Under the pieces are notes generated by a model that saw nothing but the letters and a program-made list of their open reading frames with translations, ran no database searches and was not told the origin of the DNA. DNA of 64,000 nucleotides from Solirubrobacter soli DSM 22325 (GTDB taxonomy: Bacteria; Actinomycetota; Thermoleophilia; Solirubrobacterales; Solirubrobacteraceae): the NCBI RefSeq assembly GCF_000423665.1, contig NZ_AUIK01000016.1:186001-250000 (forward strand). Reading direction: 5' to 3'. Position numbers and translations under genes: made by a program. Of the stretch, positions 1 through 8,335 are shown in pieces; position 1 is the first letter of the stretch, and each line of letters opens with the position of its first letter.

Positions 1-61
1 AGCCGAGCCAGCGCCGTTTGCGCTGGTAGCCGTCCAGCGCCTCGACGAGCCGGCCGGCCAC
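1..61 (-). CDS. Partial: N-terminus of a YihY/BrkB-like membrane protein
   Basis: Only the first 20 codons are in the window. The gene would start with GTG at 61, overlapping the TAG stop of the upstream gene by one base (TAGTG), which suggests translational coupling. The residues read VAGRLVEALDGYQRKRRWLG. An ALDxYQRxxRWLG opening just before the first membrane helix is common in the YihY/virulence factor BrkB family of six-helix inner-membrane proteins. That assignment rests on this short stretch only, so it is tentative. The reading frame continues past the left edge. Confidence 0.45.
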   Translation of the reverse strand, partial: MAGRLVEALDGYQRKRRWLG

Positions 62-447
62 TACAACCGGCGCGAGGACCAGAGCACGGCGGCCAGCGCG
101 AGCGACACGATCGACGTCGCCAGGCCGATCAGCCACCCGGCCGAGCCTTGCGAGCTCATGATCGCGGCGACGACGACGGCGATCCCGACGATGCCGGCCG
201 TGGCCACGACGCGCATCAGCGGTGCCTCGAGCGGCAGCCGCTTGCGGCGATTGGGGATCATCACGCCGGACGGCTCCGCGTGCGGTTCGCGGCGTTCTTC
301 ACGCGCCTGGCGGCGCGCTTCGCGCTCAGCGCCCGGATCGCTGCGCCGCGGCGGGGCGGGCGGCGCGTCGTGCTCGACACGCGCGGGTTCGGGGATGACG
401 CCCGGGATCGGCGAGCGGGACGCTTCATCGGGGAGCTTGGTCGACAT
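61..447 (-). CDS. Small two-helix membrane protein with charged N-terminus
   Basis: This is a 128-residue protein of unknown function. The first ~70 residues are rich in Pro, Arg and Glu (ARRQAREERREP) and are probably disordered and cytoplasmic. Two hydrophobic segments follow at about 78-100 and 103-124, separated by a short Gln/Gly/Trp loop, giving a hairpin in the membrane with the basic tail SSRRL inside. The ATG start at 447 has a weak AAAGG-type ribosome site. Its stop overlaps the GTG of the next gene on the same strand, so the two probably form an operon with a YihY-like protein. Confidence 0.6.
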   Translation of the reverse strand: MSTKLPDEASRSPIPGVIPEPARVEHDAPPAPPRRSDPGAEREARRQAREERREPHAEPSGVMIPNRRKRLPLEAPLMRVVATAGIVGIAVVVAAIMSSQGSAGWLIGLATSIVSLALAAVLWSSRRL

Positions 448-595
448 TCAGCGACCTTTCCGAGTGCTGGTCGCCGGTGGCGGCCGGGCCTCGTCAGGGG
501 ATGGCTCTTCGATCGCTGGAAGAAACGAAGTGGCCTTGTTCCATGGTGCTACCCACCAGCGGCGAACAGGAAGCAGCCGGGGCCGCTGTGGTTCG

Positions 596-1447
596 TTACC
601 GAACGGCCGGGAGGTCGGCGGTCGTCCCCGGAAGCTCCCGCAGGAACGCGAGCGAACGCTCGGCCTGCTCGATCGTGCCGCACTCGACGCTGAGGACGAG
701 GTCGCGTCCCGCCAGGATCGAGAGCACGCGCTCCCAGTCCACGACCCCGTCGCCACACGCGCACCCGACCGGCGTGCCCGTCACCATGCCGCGCTCGCGC
801 TCGGCGTGTTCGATCGAGATGTCCTTGGCGTGCACGTGGCGGACGAGGTCCGTCACCGACTCCAGCGCCTCGTACGGGTCCTCAATGCCGGCCAGGAACG
901 AGTTCCCGGTATCCCAGTTGATGCCGATCCGCGGCGACGGCACGAGCTCGACGATCCGCCGCAGGCCCGCAGCGGTCTTGGTGTAGACGCCGTGCGGTTC
1001 GATGCAGATGTCGACGCCGTGCCGGCGTGCCACCTGGTCGGCGCGGGTGAGCGTGTAGCGCATGATCTCGTGGGCGAAGCCGTCGTCGCCGTCGAGCCAC
1101 GCCGGCCGCAGCATCTCGTCGGTGTTGACCCAGCGCGCGCCGAGCGCGTCGGCGAGCACGATCGCGCGGGTCAGACGCGGGATCGCCGCCTCGGGCTTCA
1201 TCAGCGGGCTGTGCCCGGACAGCGACAGCACCGCCACCCCGTGACGCTCGCAGATGTCGCGCATCAGCAGCGGGTCCTCCTCCAGGGAGAACGAGTGGAA
1301 GTACCCGACCTCCGACAGCAGCTCCCACCCGGTGTGGACCATCGGCTCCACATAGCGGTACCCGAGCCCCGCGGCGATCTCGACGCCCTGCTCGAAGCTC
1401 TTGTCGGCCGAGCGGCAGAACTCCATGTTGAGTGCGATCGTGAACAT
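596..1447 (-). CDS. Sugar phosphate isomerase/epimerase (xylose-isomerase-like TIM barrel)
   Basis: This 283-residue protein has the pattern of the AP endonuclease 2/xylose-isomerase-like TIM barrel family. Metal and substrate motifs visible in order are EPM near the N-terminus, the IEPHG strand (about 157-161), NWDTGNS (about 190), HAKD (about 218) and VECG near the end. Such enzymes isomerise or epimerise sugars or inositol derivatives using a divalent metal. I chose the ATG at 1447 because the typical N-terminus MFTIALNMEF starts there; the frame stays open far upstream only because of high GC. It is divergent from an AraC-type regulator, which probably controls it. The exact substrate cannot be read from the sequence. 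Confidence 0.85.
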   Translation of the reverse strand: MFTIALNMEFCRSADKSFEQGVEIAAGLGYRYVEPMVHTGWELLSEVGYFHSFSLEEDPLLMRDICERHGVAVLSLSGHSPLMKPEAAIPRLTRAIVLADALGARWVNTDEMLRPAWLDGDDGFAHEIMRYTLTRADQVARRHGVDICIEPHGVYTKTAAGLRRIVELVPSPRIGINWDTGNSFLAGIEDPYEALESVTDLVRHVHAKDISIEHAERERGMVTGTPVGCACGDGVVDWERVLSILAGRDLVLSVECGTIEQAERSLAFLRELPGTTADLPAVR

Positions 1448-1513
1448 GGCCCGCGACGCTAGGCGAGCATCCGCCACTTGTCGTCCGCGACCGCCCGCTG
1501 GTAGATATCGCAC

Positions 1514-2491
1514 ATGCGGCCGGCGACCTACACAGCCGCCCACGACGCCTACGCGGCCGACACCTGCGTGCCGCTGGAACGCGCCGTCGAGTGCGGCGAG
1601 TTGCAGATGTCCGCGCTCGCGCGCGGCACCTATCCCGGCACGCGCCTGCGGGCGCTGCCCGGGGTGCGCACGGTCGGGTTCTGGGACGCCGCGCGGCCAC
1701 AGAGCTGGGGCCTGGACTGGCATCGCAACGAGGGGATCGAGCTGACCTGGCTCGAGTCCGGGACGCTCGCGTTCGCCACCGACACGCTCACGACGACGCT
1801 CAAACCCGGCGACCTCACGATCACCCGCCCGTGGCAGCGCCACCGGGTCGGCGCGCCCGATGTCACACCGGGGCGCCTGCACTGGCTGATCCTCGACGTG
1901 GGTGTCCGGCGTCCCGACCAGGCGTGGCGGTGGCCGGCGTGGCTCAAGCCCACCGCGGGCGAGCTCACCCGCCTGACCGAGCTCCTGCGCCACAACGAGC
2001 ACCCGGTCTGGCCGGGCGACGGCGCCGTCGCCGACGCCTTCACGCGCCTCGGCGAAGCCGTGCTGGCCGAGCGCACGCGCTGGGTCGCAGATCCGCAGGC
2101 CGAGCTGCTGCTGGCCGTCGCCGAGCTGCTCGAGCGCCGGGTGCCGCCGCTGGACGCGTCCCTTTCGAGCGCGGAACGAACCGTCGCGCTCTTCCTCGAA
2201 GAGCTCGGACACCGCGTGGGGGAACCGTGGACGCTGGACGCGCTCGCCGCCGAGTGCGGCCTCAAGCGCACCCGCTTCACCCACTACTGCGAGCGCATCA
2301 CGAACATGACGCCCTCCGAGTACCTGACGGCGGCGAGGGTCGACCGCGCCGCGCACCTGCTCACCCACACCGACGCGTCGATCACCGCGATCGCGCACGC
2401 CACGGGCTTCTCGTCGAGCCAGTACTTCGCGACCGTCTTCCGCCGCGTCCGCGGGTGCTCGCCGAGTGAGTACCGCGCCGCTTCGGGCTAG
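1514..2491 (+). CDS. AraC family transcriptional regulator with N-terminal cupin
   Basis: This 325-residue regulator has an N-terminal cupin-like sensor (about 45-135, with WHRNEGIELTWLESG and KPGDLTITRPWQRHR typical of arabinose-binding-type AraC regulators). The C-terminal double helix-turn-helix (about 225-325) includes TLDALAAECGLKRTRF and the AraC signature ending DASITAIAHATGFSSSQYF...FRRVRGCSPSEYR. It is divergently transcribed from the sugar-phosphate isomerase across a 66-bp gap, which fits local regulation by a sugar ligand. Its stop codon overlaps the stop of the convergent methyltransferase gene by 4 bp. The family call is firm; the ligand is unknown. Confidence 0.9.
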   Translation: MRPATYTAAHDAYAADTCVPLERAVECGELQMSALARGTYPGTRLRALPGVRTVGFWDAARPQSWGLDWHRNEGIELTWLESGTLAFATDTLTTTLKPGDLTITRPWQRHRVGAPDVTPGRLHWLILDVGVRRPDQAWRWPAWLKPTAGELTRLTELLRHNEHPVWPGDGAVADAFTRLGEAVLAERTRWVADPQAELLLAVAELLERRVPPLDASLSSAERTVALFLEELGHRVGEPWTLDALAAECGLKRTRFTHYCERITNMTPSEYLTAARVDRAAHLLTHTDASITAIAHATGFSSSQYFATVFRRVRGCSPSEYRAASG

Positions 2492-3126
2492 GCCACGGGA
2501 CGCGCGTGGCCGATCGCGAGCGGCCGGACGATCGGTGGCATCGCCCGCCAGGTCGCTTCGGCCAGCTCCTCGAGCTCGAAGCCGCACGTGCGCATCAGCT
2601 CGACCGTCGGGCGGTCACACCGGCAGCCGCAGGCGAAGCGTCGCCACGGGTCGTGGAGGCGTCGCTGCCAGCGGGCGAGTCGCGGGGTGCTCGCCAGGAC
2701 GTGTTCGAGGAACAACAGCCTGCCGCCCGGGCGCAGCACGCGCGCGATCTCCCGCAGCGACGACCGGGGGTCGTCGACCGTGCAGAGCACGAGGGTCGCG
2801 ACGACGGTGTCGACCGAGGCATCGGCGAAGGGGAGCTGTTCGGCGGCGGCGCCGACGATCTCGGCCGGCGGGCCCGTGCGCCGCAGGCGGCGCGCGAGCC
2901 ACCGGCGCATCGCGTCGTCCGGCTCGACGAGCAGCAGCTCGGTGACCGCGTCGGGGTAGTGGGGCAGGTTCAGGCCGGTGCCCGCTCCGAGCTCGACCAC
3001 GCGACCGTGCGCGGCCGCGAGCAGCTCTCGCCGGCGCCGGCGCAGCCCCGCGAGCTCGCCGAGGGTGAGGACCGGGTCGTAGGCCGTGGCGAACAGCCGC
3101 TGCCAGCGGCCTGAAGCGGGAGACAT
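2488..3126 (-). CDS. Class I SAM-dependent methyltransferase
   Basis: This 212-residue protein is a methyltransferase of the Methyltransf_11/UbiE-like type. Motif I, VVELGAGTGLNLPHY (about 42-56), binds S-adenosylmethionine. The acidic residue ending strand 2 is in LLLVEPDDAMRR. Motif post-I (FADASVDTVVATLVLCTV) and the segment REIARVLRPGGRLLFLEHV complete the fold. A CGCRCDRPT segment near 175 resembles actinobacterial relatives that act on small molecules or lipids; the substrate is unknown. It is convergent with the AraC gene, sharing 4 bp at the ends. The ATG at 3126 gives the standard N-terminus. Confidence 0.88.
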   Translation of the reverse strand: MSPASGRWQRLFATAYDPVLTLGELAGLRRRRRELLAAAHGRVVELGAGTGLNLPHYPDAVTELLLVEPDDAMRRWLARRLRRTGPPAEIVGAAAEQLPFADASVDTVVATLVLCTVDDPRSSLREIARVLRPGGRLLFLEHVLASTPRLARWQRRLHDPWRRFACGCRCDRPTVELMRTCGFELEELAEATWRAMPPIVRPLAIGHARPVA

Positions 3127-3200
3127 GGCTCGAGCCTAGGTCGCCAACGGCGCGCCGGCATCGCCCACACCGGCCATCCTGAGGGCATGGCCGGTTCGGG

Positions 3201-4244
3201 TCACAGGAGGCCGAGCCTGGCCGCCTCGGCGACCGCGGCGGTGCGCGTGGAGCTCCCGAGCTTGGAGCGGATGTTCGCGACATGCCGGTGCACGGTGTGG
3301 GGGCTCAACACCAGGAGCTCGGCGATCTCCTTGTTGGACAGTCCGCGCGCGACGAGTGCGAGCACCTCCCGTTCGCGCGCCGAGAACAGCGCCGGCGATG
3401 TGTCCGCCGACGGGACCGGCAGCTCCGGCGTGAGCGCGCCGCGCAGCGCGCGCACGACCGAGTCGGCGTCGTCGAACCACGGGAAGTGGGCGTTGCCGGC
3501 CAGGGGGACGAACGTCGCGTGCGGCACCGCGGCCGCCAGCTCGCGCCCCAACCGATAGGGGATCGCCCGGTCGCCACGCCGGTGCACCACGAGCGTCGGC
3601 ACGCGGAGGCGCTCCAGCTCGGCCCGGACGTCGAGCCGGTAGACGAGCTCCAGCCGCGCGGCCGCCGTCTCCCCGGTCGCGGCCTCCCGCTGGAAGCGCG
3701 CGAACCGCTCCTGCTCGTCGCGGTCGGCATCGCCGAGGAAGACGTCCGCGAGCAGCCGCGCGCCGAGGCCCCAGTGCGCCCGCACCGCGCCGAGGATCGC
3801 CTCGCGCACCTGGGCCGTGGCGATCTCGCTGCCGTCCGCGAACGTGCCGTAGAGGAGCAACCGCTCCACCCGCTCGGGCTGTCGCGCCGCGAACGCGATC
3901 GCGGCCGCCCCGCCGCCCGAGGCGCCCAGCAACGTCACCCGCTCGAACCCGACATGGTCGACGAGCGCCGTGAGCAGCGACACCTCGTGCTCGAGCGTCA
4001 GGTCGTCCTCGCGCACCGACCGGTCCGACAGGCCCGCGCCGAGCTGGTCGTAGCGAAGCAGGGTGAACCCTTCCGTGAGCGCTTCCCAGAACCGGACGAC
4101 GCGTGGGTCGTGCCGCTCGAGCTCCAGGTGGCTGACCCACCACGCGGGTGCGACCAGGGGCGGGCCGGTGCCGCTCAGCTCGTACGCGACGCGCCGATCG
4201 CCGAAGGGGAGGAACCGGATCTCGCTGGCCACGCCACGCCTCAT
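3201..4244 (-). CDS. Alpha/beta hydrolase fused to a LuxR-type DNA-binding domain
   Basis: This 347-residue protein has two domains. Residues ~1-265 form an alpha/beta hydrolase with the nucleophile elbow GASGGG (about residue 109) and a late His in the segment AGNAHFPWFDD. Residues ~280-347 form a LuxR helix-turn-helix (FSAREREVLALVARGLSNKEIAELL...TVHRHVANIRSKL). Hydrolase-LuxR fusions of this type are common in Actinobacteria and are thought to be ligand-sensing regulators. I chose the ATG at 4244 (MRRGVASEIRFLPFG) rather than a start further upstream because a strong hairpin occupies 4261-4289. Whether the hydrolase is catalytic is open: the elbow serine is present, but the acidic residue was not assigned. 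Confidence 0.88.
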   Translation of the reverse strand: MRRGVASEIRFLPFGDRRVAYELSGTGPPLVAPAWWVSHLELERHDPRVVRFWEALTEGFTLLRYDQLGAGLSDRSVREDDLTLEHEVSLLTALVDHVGFERVTLLGASGGGAAAIAFAARQPERVERLLLYGTFADGSEIATAQVREAILGAVRAHWGLGARLLADVFLGDADRDEQERFARFQREAATGETAAARLELVYRLDVRAELERLRVPTLVVHRRGDRAIPYRLGRELAAAVPHATFVPLAGNAHFPWFDDADSVVRALRGALTPELPVPSADTSPALFSAREREVLALVARGLSNKEIAELLVLSPHTVHRHVANIRSKLGSSTRTAAVAEAARLGLL

Positions 4245-4260
4245 GATGACGATCCGCTCC

Positions 4261-4289
4261 GTGCGCGCCGGGCGATGCCCGGCGCGCAC
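4261..4289 (-). terminator. Hairpin terminator downstream of the GH43 gene
   Basis: The 13-bp arms GTGCGCGCCGGGC and GCCCGGCGCGCAC are perfect and surround a 3-nt GAT loop. The hairpin lies 14 bp after the stop of the GH43 gene on the minus strand and before the start of the next gene. There is no U-tract, which is usual in high-GC actinobacteria. Confidence 0.7.
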
Positions 4290-4302
4290 GCGACGATGCC
4301 GG

Positions 4303-7300
4303 CTAAGGCGTCGTCGTCGAGAGCGTCACGGTTACGGTGCCGGTGTAGACCCCGGTCCGCAGCGGCTCGGACGCGCCGATGGACTGGGTGAACGCGATCG
4401 GGAAGACGTCGTTGCTGACCGGTGCGGTCCACGCCGTCCTGGCGGGGGCGATCGCGACGGGCCGGGCGAGCCGGAACGCGCCGTTGGTCAACGTGACCGC
4501 GGACGTGCTCAGCGCAGCGTCACCGGCCGTCGATGTCACCGTCGCGGTCGTGGACGCCGTGTAGTCCTTCGCGACGCCCGGGGTGAACGCGCCGAAGGAC
4601 ACCGGCGAGCCGACGGCGAGCGACAGCGTGGGCGCGACGTTGCCGCCGACGGGTGTGTCCGCGCCGACCCGGGTGGCGAGGATCCTCGCCGGCTCGCTCT
4701 CCTGTGACGCGGTCAGGTACTCATGGCCGAGGTACTCAGCCGTGATCGCCTGCTCACCGCCACGCAGGGTTCCCGGGAGCACGACCGTTGCGGTCCCGCG
4801 GTCCGCCCATACGGTCTGCGACCAGCCGGGCGCGGAGAAGCGGACCCGGCCGCCGACCTCGTAGCCGTCGGCCGCGCGCACGGTCGCGGTCAGCGTGTCG
4901 CCCTCCTTGATCGTCGTCGCCGGGAGGGTGAGGTCGGTGGTGGTGGGCACGTCGGGGTTCGGGATCCCCTGGATCCGGTTCCACTCGCGCAGGGCGAGCG
5001 GTGTGACGGTCCCGTGGCGCACGGTGCCGGTGTTGGTGAACCGCGGCGTCTTGGCCGTCCACTTCGGGGCCTCGATGTCAGGGCTGCACGAGAGCTGGTA
5101 GCCGCCGCCGTTGGTGTAGCGGTCCGCCCAGAAGTAGAACTGCCCGGGGCAGGCGGTGTCGCCGGCGTTGGCCTTGAACACCAGCGGGCCTTCGTAGCCC
5201 TGGTTGGCGACCCACGTGCTCCGGCCGATCGAGGGGGCGACCGGCGTCCAGTTGGCGATGTTGGCATCGCGCAGGTTCGTGTTCTTCTCGGAGAACACAT
5301 CCGACGCCGCGTTGCCGGCCTCGTTCTTGGTGAAGCGGTAGTACCAGTCGCCCACCTTGATCACCGTGGTGTCGATCCTGGACTGCGGATACGGGTTCTG
5401 CCACACGGCAGGCGGTGCGAACGTGCGGAAGTCGCGCGTGGTCGTGTACCACATCTGCTGGTTGCCCGGGTTGGTGCGGTTGACGGTGTCCTGCCACATC
5501 GCCTGGGCCCAGAACACGACGTAGGCGCCGATCGAGTCGTCCCAGTAGGCCTCTGGCGCGAAGGCGTTGCCGGCGCTGTCCGGGGCGACCTTGACGTGGC
5601 GTTGCGGGGACCAGTTGACCAGGTCGTGGGACTCGAAGACCTCGATGTACTGGCTGTCGTTGATCAGGTAGTCGCGGTTGCGGTTGAACCAGTTCAGGTC
5701 GGTGGCGATCATGTAGAACGTGTCGCCGTCGTGCGAGCGGATGATGAACGGGTCGCGCAGGCCCTGATCGCCGAGTTGTGACACGAGCGAAGGACGGCCT
5801 CCGCCCAGCCCGACCCAATCCAGAGCGCTGTTGCCCGTCGAGAGCCCGAAGCGAAGCTGCTCGCCGTCGGCCAGGCCCTCCCCGGTGAAGTAGCCGAGGA
5901 AGTAGCGCTCGGGGTCGAGCTTGCGCGACATGGCCTTCACCGTCGCGGCGAACGCCTTCGTCTGCGAGGCCGCGCCCTTGGTGACGGTCGCGGTCAGCGT
6001 GACCGCGACATCCGCACGCCCGTAGGCCGGCCGCGAGACCTCGCCGGTCGGCGTGATGCTGTCCGAGGCCTTCCAGGCGATCGTCGAGCCGAACTCGCCG
6101 GTGGCGGGCAGCGTGATGTTGCCGCGGATGTCATCGAGGCCGGCCAGCGTCAGATCGGCGGTGTCGCGGGCGACGGACTGGGCGGCGTCGAACTGCGCCG
6201 GCACCGTGACGGCGATCTCGCGGGTGGTGACCTCGAGGCCCTTCGTCAGATGTGCGGTCAACGTCGCGTGGGCCGCGGGCTGTCCGAGGGCCGGTCGCGT
6301 GATGACGCCGCTCGCGGTGACCACGGCGGGATCGGAGGTGCTCCAGACGATCCGCGAACCCGCCTTCGTCCCGACCGCCGGAAGCGCGATGTCGTCGACG
6401 ATGGCGTCCGTCCGGCCGAGGTCGATCGCGGCGGCGTCGTCGCGAACGCCGGCGAGCCCCTGCGGCTCGGCGAGCGCGATCACCTCGTCGGGGGAGAGCG
6501 GGCGGTTGTAGACGCGGAAGTCGCGCAGGGTGCCGCGCAAGGCATAGTGAGCCGGCGCCTGCGAGCGGCCCAGGTAGTTGCAGTTCGTCCCAGCGGCGTT
6601 GACGGTCGGCGCGACCGTGACGTTGGTGTTGCGGCCGATCTCGACGCCGTCCTCGTACAGGACGCCGGTCCAGCTCGTCCCGTTGGCGTTGCGCTGCTGC
6701 GTGTAGGTCAGGTGCTTCCAGACGCCTTCCCGCAGCGCGTAGGTCATCGTCTTCTGCACGCTGGCGCCGGTGGTCGGCGTGGTCGCGGTCAGGCCAGTGC
6801 GCAGGCGCATCGTGTTCGAGCCGAAGATCGCGCCGCCATAGTCGCCGTTGGCCGCCGAGTCGCAGTTGGTCTTGCGGCCGAAGCTCCACAGCTGATGGTC
6901 GCCGACGTTGGCCGGGTCGATCCGGATGTCGTAGTCGACGCTCAGGTCGGTCATGTCGGCCGTGATGTTGTCCGGCAGGTCCACGTACGCCCCGCTGAGC
7001 GAGTCGGCGTAGGCGCTCGGGTTCAGCGTGAGCCCGGCCCCGGTCAGCGCGGCCTTGTCCGGGTTGACCAGGGTCGCGTTGCCCGCGGCGCCGGCGCCGC
7101 CCGAGTCGGCCAGCGTCGTCCCGCCGGTCTCATCGAGCTTGTAGCGGTGGACGAGCCCGGTCTCCAACTGCGCGGGCGGGATCGCGACCCGCTGCTTGAC
7201 GGTGATCGGGAACGACTTGGTGTCGGTCAGCCCGCGGTGGGTGAGCGTCGCGGTCAAGGTCGCGTGCGCGTCCCCGCTGCCGACGGCCGGGCGGGTGACC

Positions 7301-8178
7301 GCGCCCTGGGCGGTGACCACCGTCGGGTCGCTGGTGCTCCACGTCACGCCAGGCGTGGACGGCAGCACGATGTCCTTGCTCACCGCGCTCGTGTCGCCCA
7401 GGTCCACGGAGGCTTTCAGCTCGGCCAGGTTGCCCGGGGCCGAGGCGTCCGACAATGCGCGGACCTCGCTCGCCGTGAGCTCCTTCGCGTATATCCGGAC
7501 GTCCTTGATGGTGCCCCGGAACTGCTGGCCGCTCGCACTGCTCGAACGGCCGATGAACGCGATCGCCGACGTGATGTCAGACGGCTTGAGCGTCAGCATC
7601 GGGTTCGAGGACACGAGCGCGCCGTCCTCGTACAGCGACATCCGCCCGGGCGACAGCGCGTCCCCGCCCTTCACGACCACCGCCACGTGCTTGAAGGTGT
7701 TGGCCGGTAGGGCGACCGGCCCGCTCACCGTCTGCGTCACAGGGCTCGCGCCCGGCCCGGCGATCGATGCCTGGTGCGGCGTGGTCCCGGCTCCCGGAGT
7801 CGCGGTGAGCGAGCCGCCGTTGTCGGCCGTCCGGCCGAACGCGAACACGGGGCCTTGCGTCGTGGCGCTCGAGAGCCGGACGTCATAGGCGATCGTGACA
7901 TCGCTCAGCCCCGCCAGCAGTCCGTCGGGCAGCCGGACCGCGGGTGCCGTGCCCCCGTTGCCTCCCGGCAGGGTCAGTCCGCGCCCACCGTTCCACACGG
8001 TGGCGGCGTTGCCGTTGACGACGCCGGCGTTCCGGCCGTTGCCGGAACGATCGTTGACGACGGTGCCCGCGGTCTCGTCGAACGGGTAGACGGCCACGAG
8101 GTCCTGCGCGGCGGCCGGAGCGGCGGTCGCCGCACCGAGCCCCGCGATCACGGCCCACGCCGCGGCGAAACGGAACAT
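4303..8178 (-). CDS. Secreted multidomain GH43-type glycosidase with two LamG domains
   Basis: This is a 1291-residue exported protein. A signal peptide covers ~1-24 (AAPAAAQ cleavage region). It is followed by LamG-like jellyroll 1 (~25-240), an atrophied Ig-like repeat (~250-330), LamG 2 (~339-565), two more Ig-like repeats (~572-745; each carries the WSTSDPxVVTxxGxxTRP pattern or a variant), a GH43 five-blade propeller (~750-1070), a Big_3-like Ig domain (~1075-1165), and a C-terminal domain (~1180-1291) shared with two other proteins in this window. Candidate GH43 acids are Asp in LRDPFI, Asp in RIDTTVI and the general acid Glu in YEGPLV. The family includes arabinanases, arabinofuranosidases and xylosidases; I infer action on arabinan or xylan side chains. 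It is divergent from the GH3 gene. Confidence 0.88.
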   Translation of the reverse strand: MFRFAAAWAVIAGLGAATAAPAAAQDLVAVYPFDETAGTVVNDRSGNGRNAGVVNGNAATVWNGGRGLTLPGGNGGTAPAVRLPDGLLAGLSDVTIAYDVRLSSATTQGPVFAFGRTADNGGSLTATPGAGTTPHQASIAGPGASPVTQTVSGPVALPANTFKHVAVVVKGGDALSPGRMSLYEDGALVSSNPMLTLKPSDITSAIAFIGRSSSASGQQFRGTIKDVRIYAKELTASEVRALSDASAPGNLAELKASVDLGDTSAVSKDIVLPSTPGVTWSTSDPTVVTAQGAVTRPAVGSGDAHATLTATLTHRGLTDTKSFPITVKQRVAIPPAQLETGLVHRYKLDETGGTTLADSGGAGAAGNATLVNPDKAALTGAGLTLNPSAYADSLSGAYVDLPDNITADMTDLSVDYDIRIDPANVGDHQLWSFGRKTNCDSAANGDYGGAIFGSNTMRLRTGLTATTPTTGASVQKTMTYALREGVWKHLTYTQQRNANGTSWTGVLYEDGVEIGRNTNVTVAPTVNAAGTNCNYLGRSQAPAHYALRGTLRDFRVYNRPLSPDEVIALAEPQGLAGVRDDAAAIDLGRTDAIVDDIALPAVGTKAGSRIVWSTSDPAVVTASGVITRPALGQPAAHATLTAHLTKGLEVTTREIAVTVPAQFDAAQSVARDTADLTLAGLDDIRGNITLPATGEFGSTIAWKASDSITPTGEVSRPAYGRADVAVTLTATVTKGAASQTKAFAATVKAMSRKLDPERYFLGYFTGEGLADGEQLRFGLSTGNSALDWVGLGGGRPSLVSQLGDQGLRDPFIIRSHDGDTFYMIATDLNWFNRNRDYLINDSQYIEVFESHDLVNWSPQRHVKVAPDSAGNAFAPEAYWDDSIGAYVVFWAQAMWQDTVNRTNPGNQQMWYTTTRDFRTFAPPAVWQNPYPQSRIDTTVIKVGDWYYRFTKNEAGNAASDVFSEKNTNLRDANIANWTPVAPSIGRSTWVANQGYEGPLVFKANAGDTACPGQFYFWADRYTNGGGYQLSCSPDIEAPKWTAKTPRFTNTGTVRHGTVTPLALREWNRIQGIPNPDVPTTTDLTLPATTIKEGDTLTATVRAADGYEVGGRVRFSAPGWSQTVWADRGTATVVLPGTLRGGEQAITAEYLGHEYLTASQESEPARILATRVGADTPVGGNVAPTLSLAVGSPVSFGAFTPGVAKDYTASTTATVTSTAGDAALSTSAVTLTNGAFRLARPVAIAPARTAWTAPVSNDVFPIAFTQSIGASEPLRTGVYTGTVTVTLSTTTP

Positions 8179-8335
8179 GATGAGAACTCTACGTCATTTC
8201 GTTGGATCGGACGCCGAATTCGGGGAGCGCAGATTTTTTCGTAAATAGGCGCTCATGAGGTCACTCTTAAGGTCTCATTCAGTTCAACTTTGACGTTATT
8301 AATCTTGCGCCTCGTCTTCGACTAGGGGGAGAGGT
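8179..8335. promoter_or_regulatory. Divergent promoter region between GH43 and GH3 genes
   Basis: This 157-bp gap is markedly more AT-rich than its surroundings (for example GATTTTTTCGTAAATAGG and TTATTAATCTTG). It must hold the promoters for both giant glycosidase genes. A TTGACG hexamer lies at 8290-8295, but I could not place a convincing matched -10 box. The GH3 ribosome site GGGGGAGAGG sits at 8326-8335, directly against the ATG. Confidence 0.5.

Noticed and set aside
1448-2587. N-terminal extension of the sugar isomerase frame
   Set aside because: It runs antisense through the whole AraC gene; the family's normal N-terminus starts at 1447.
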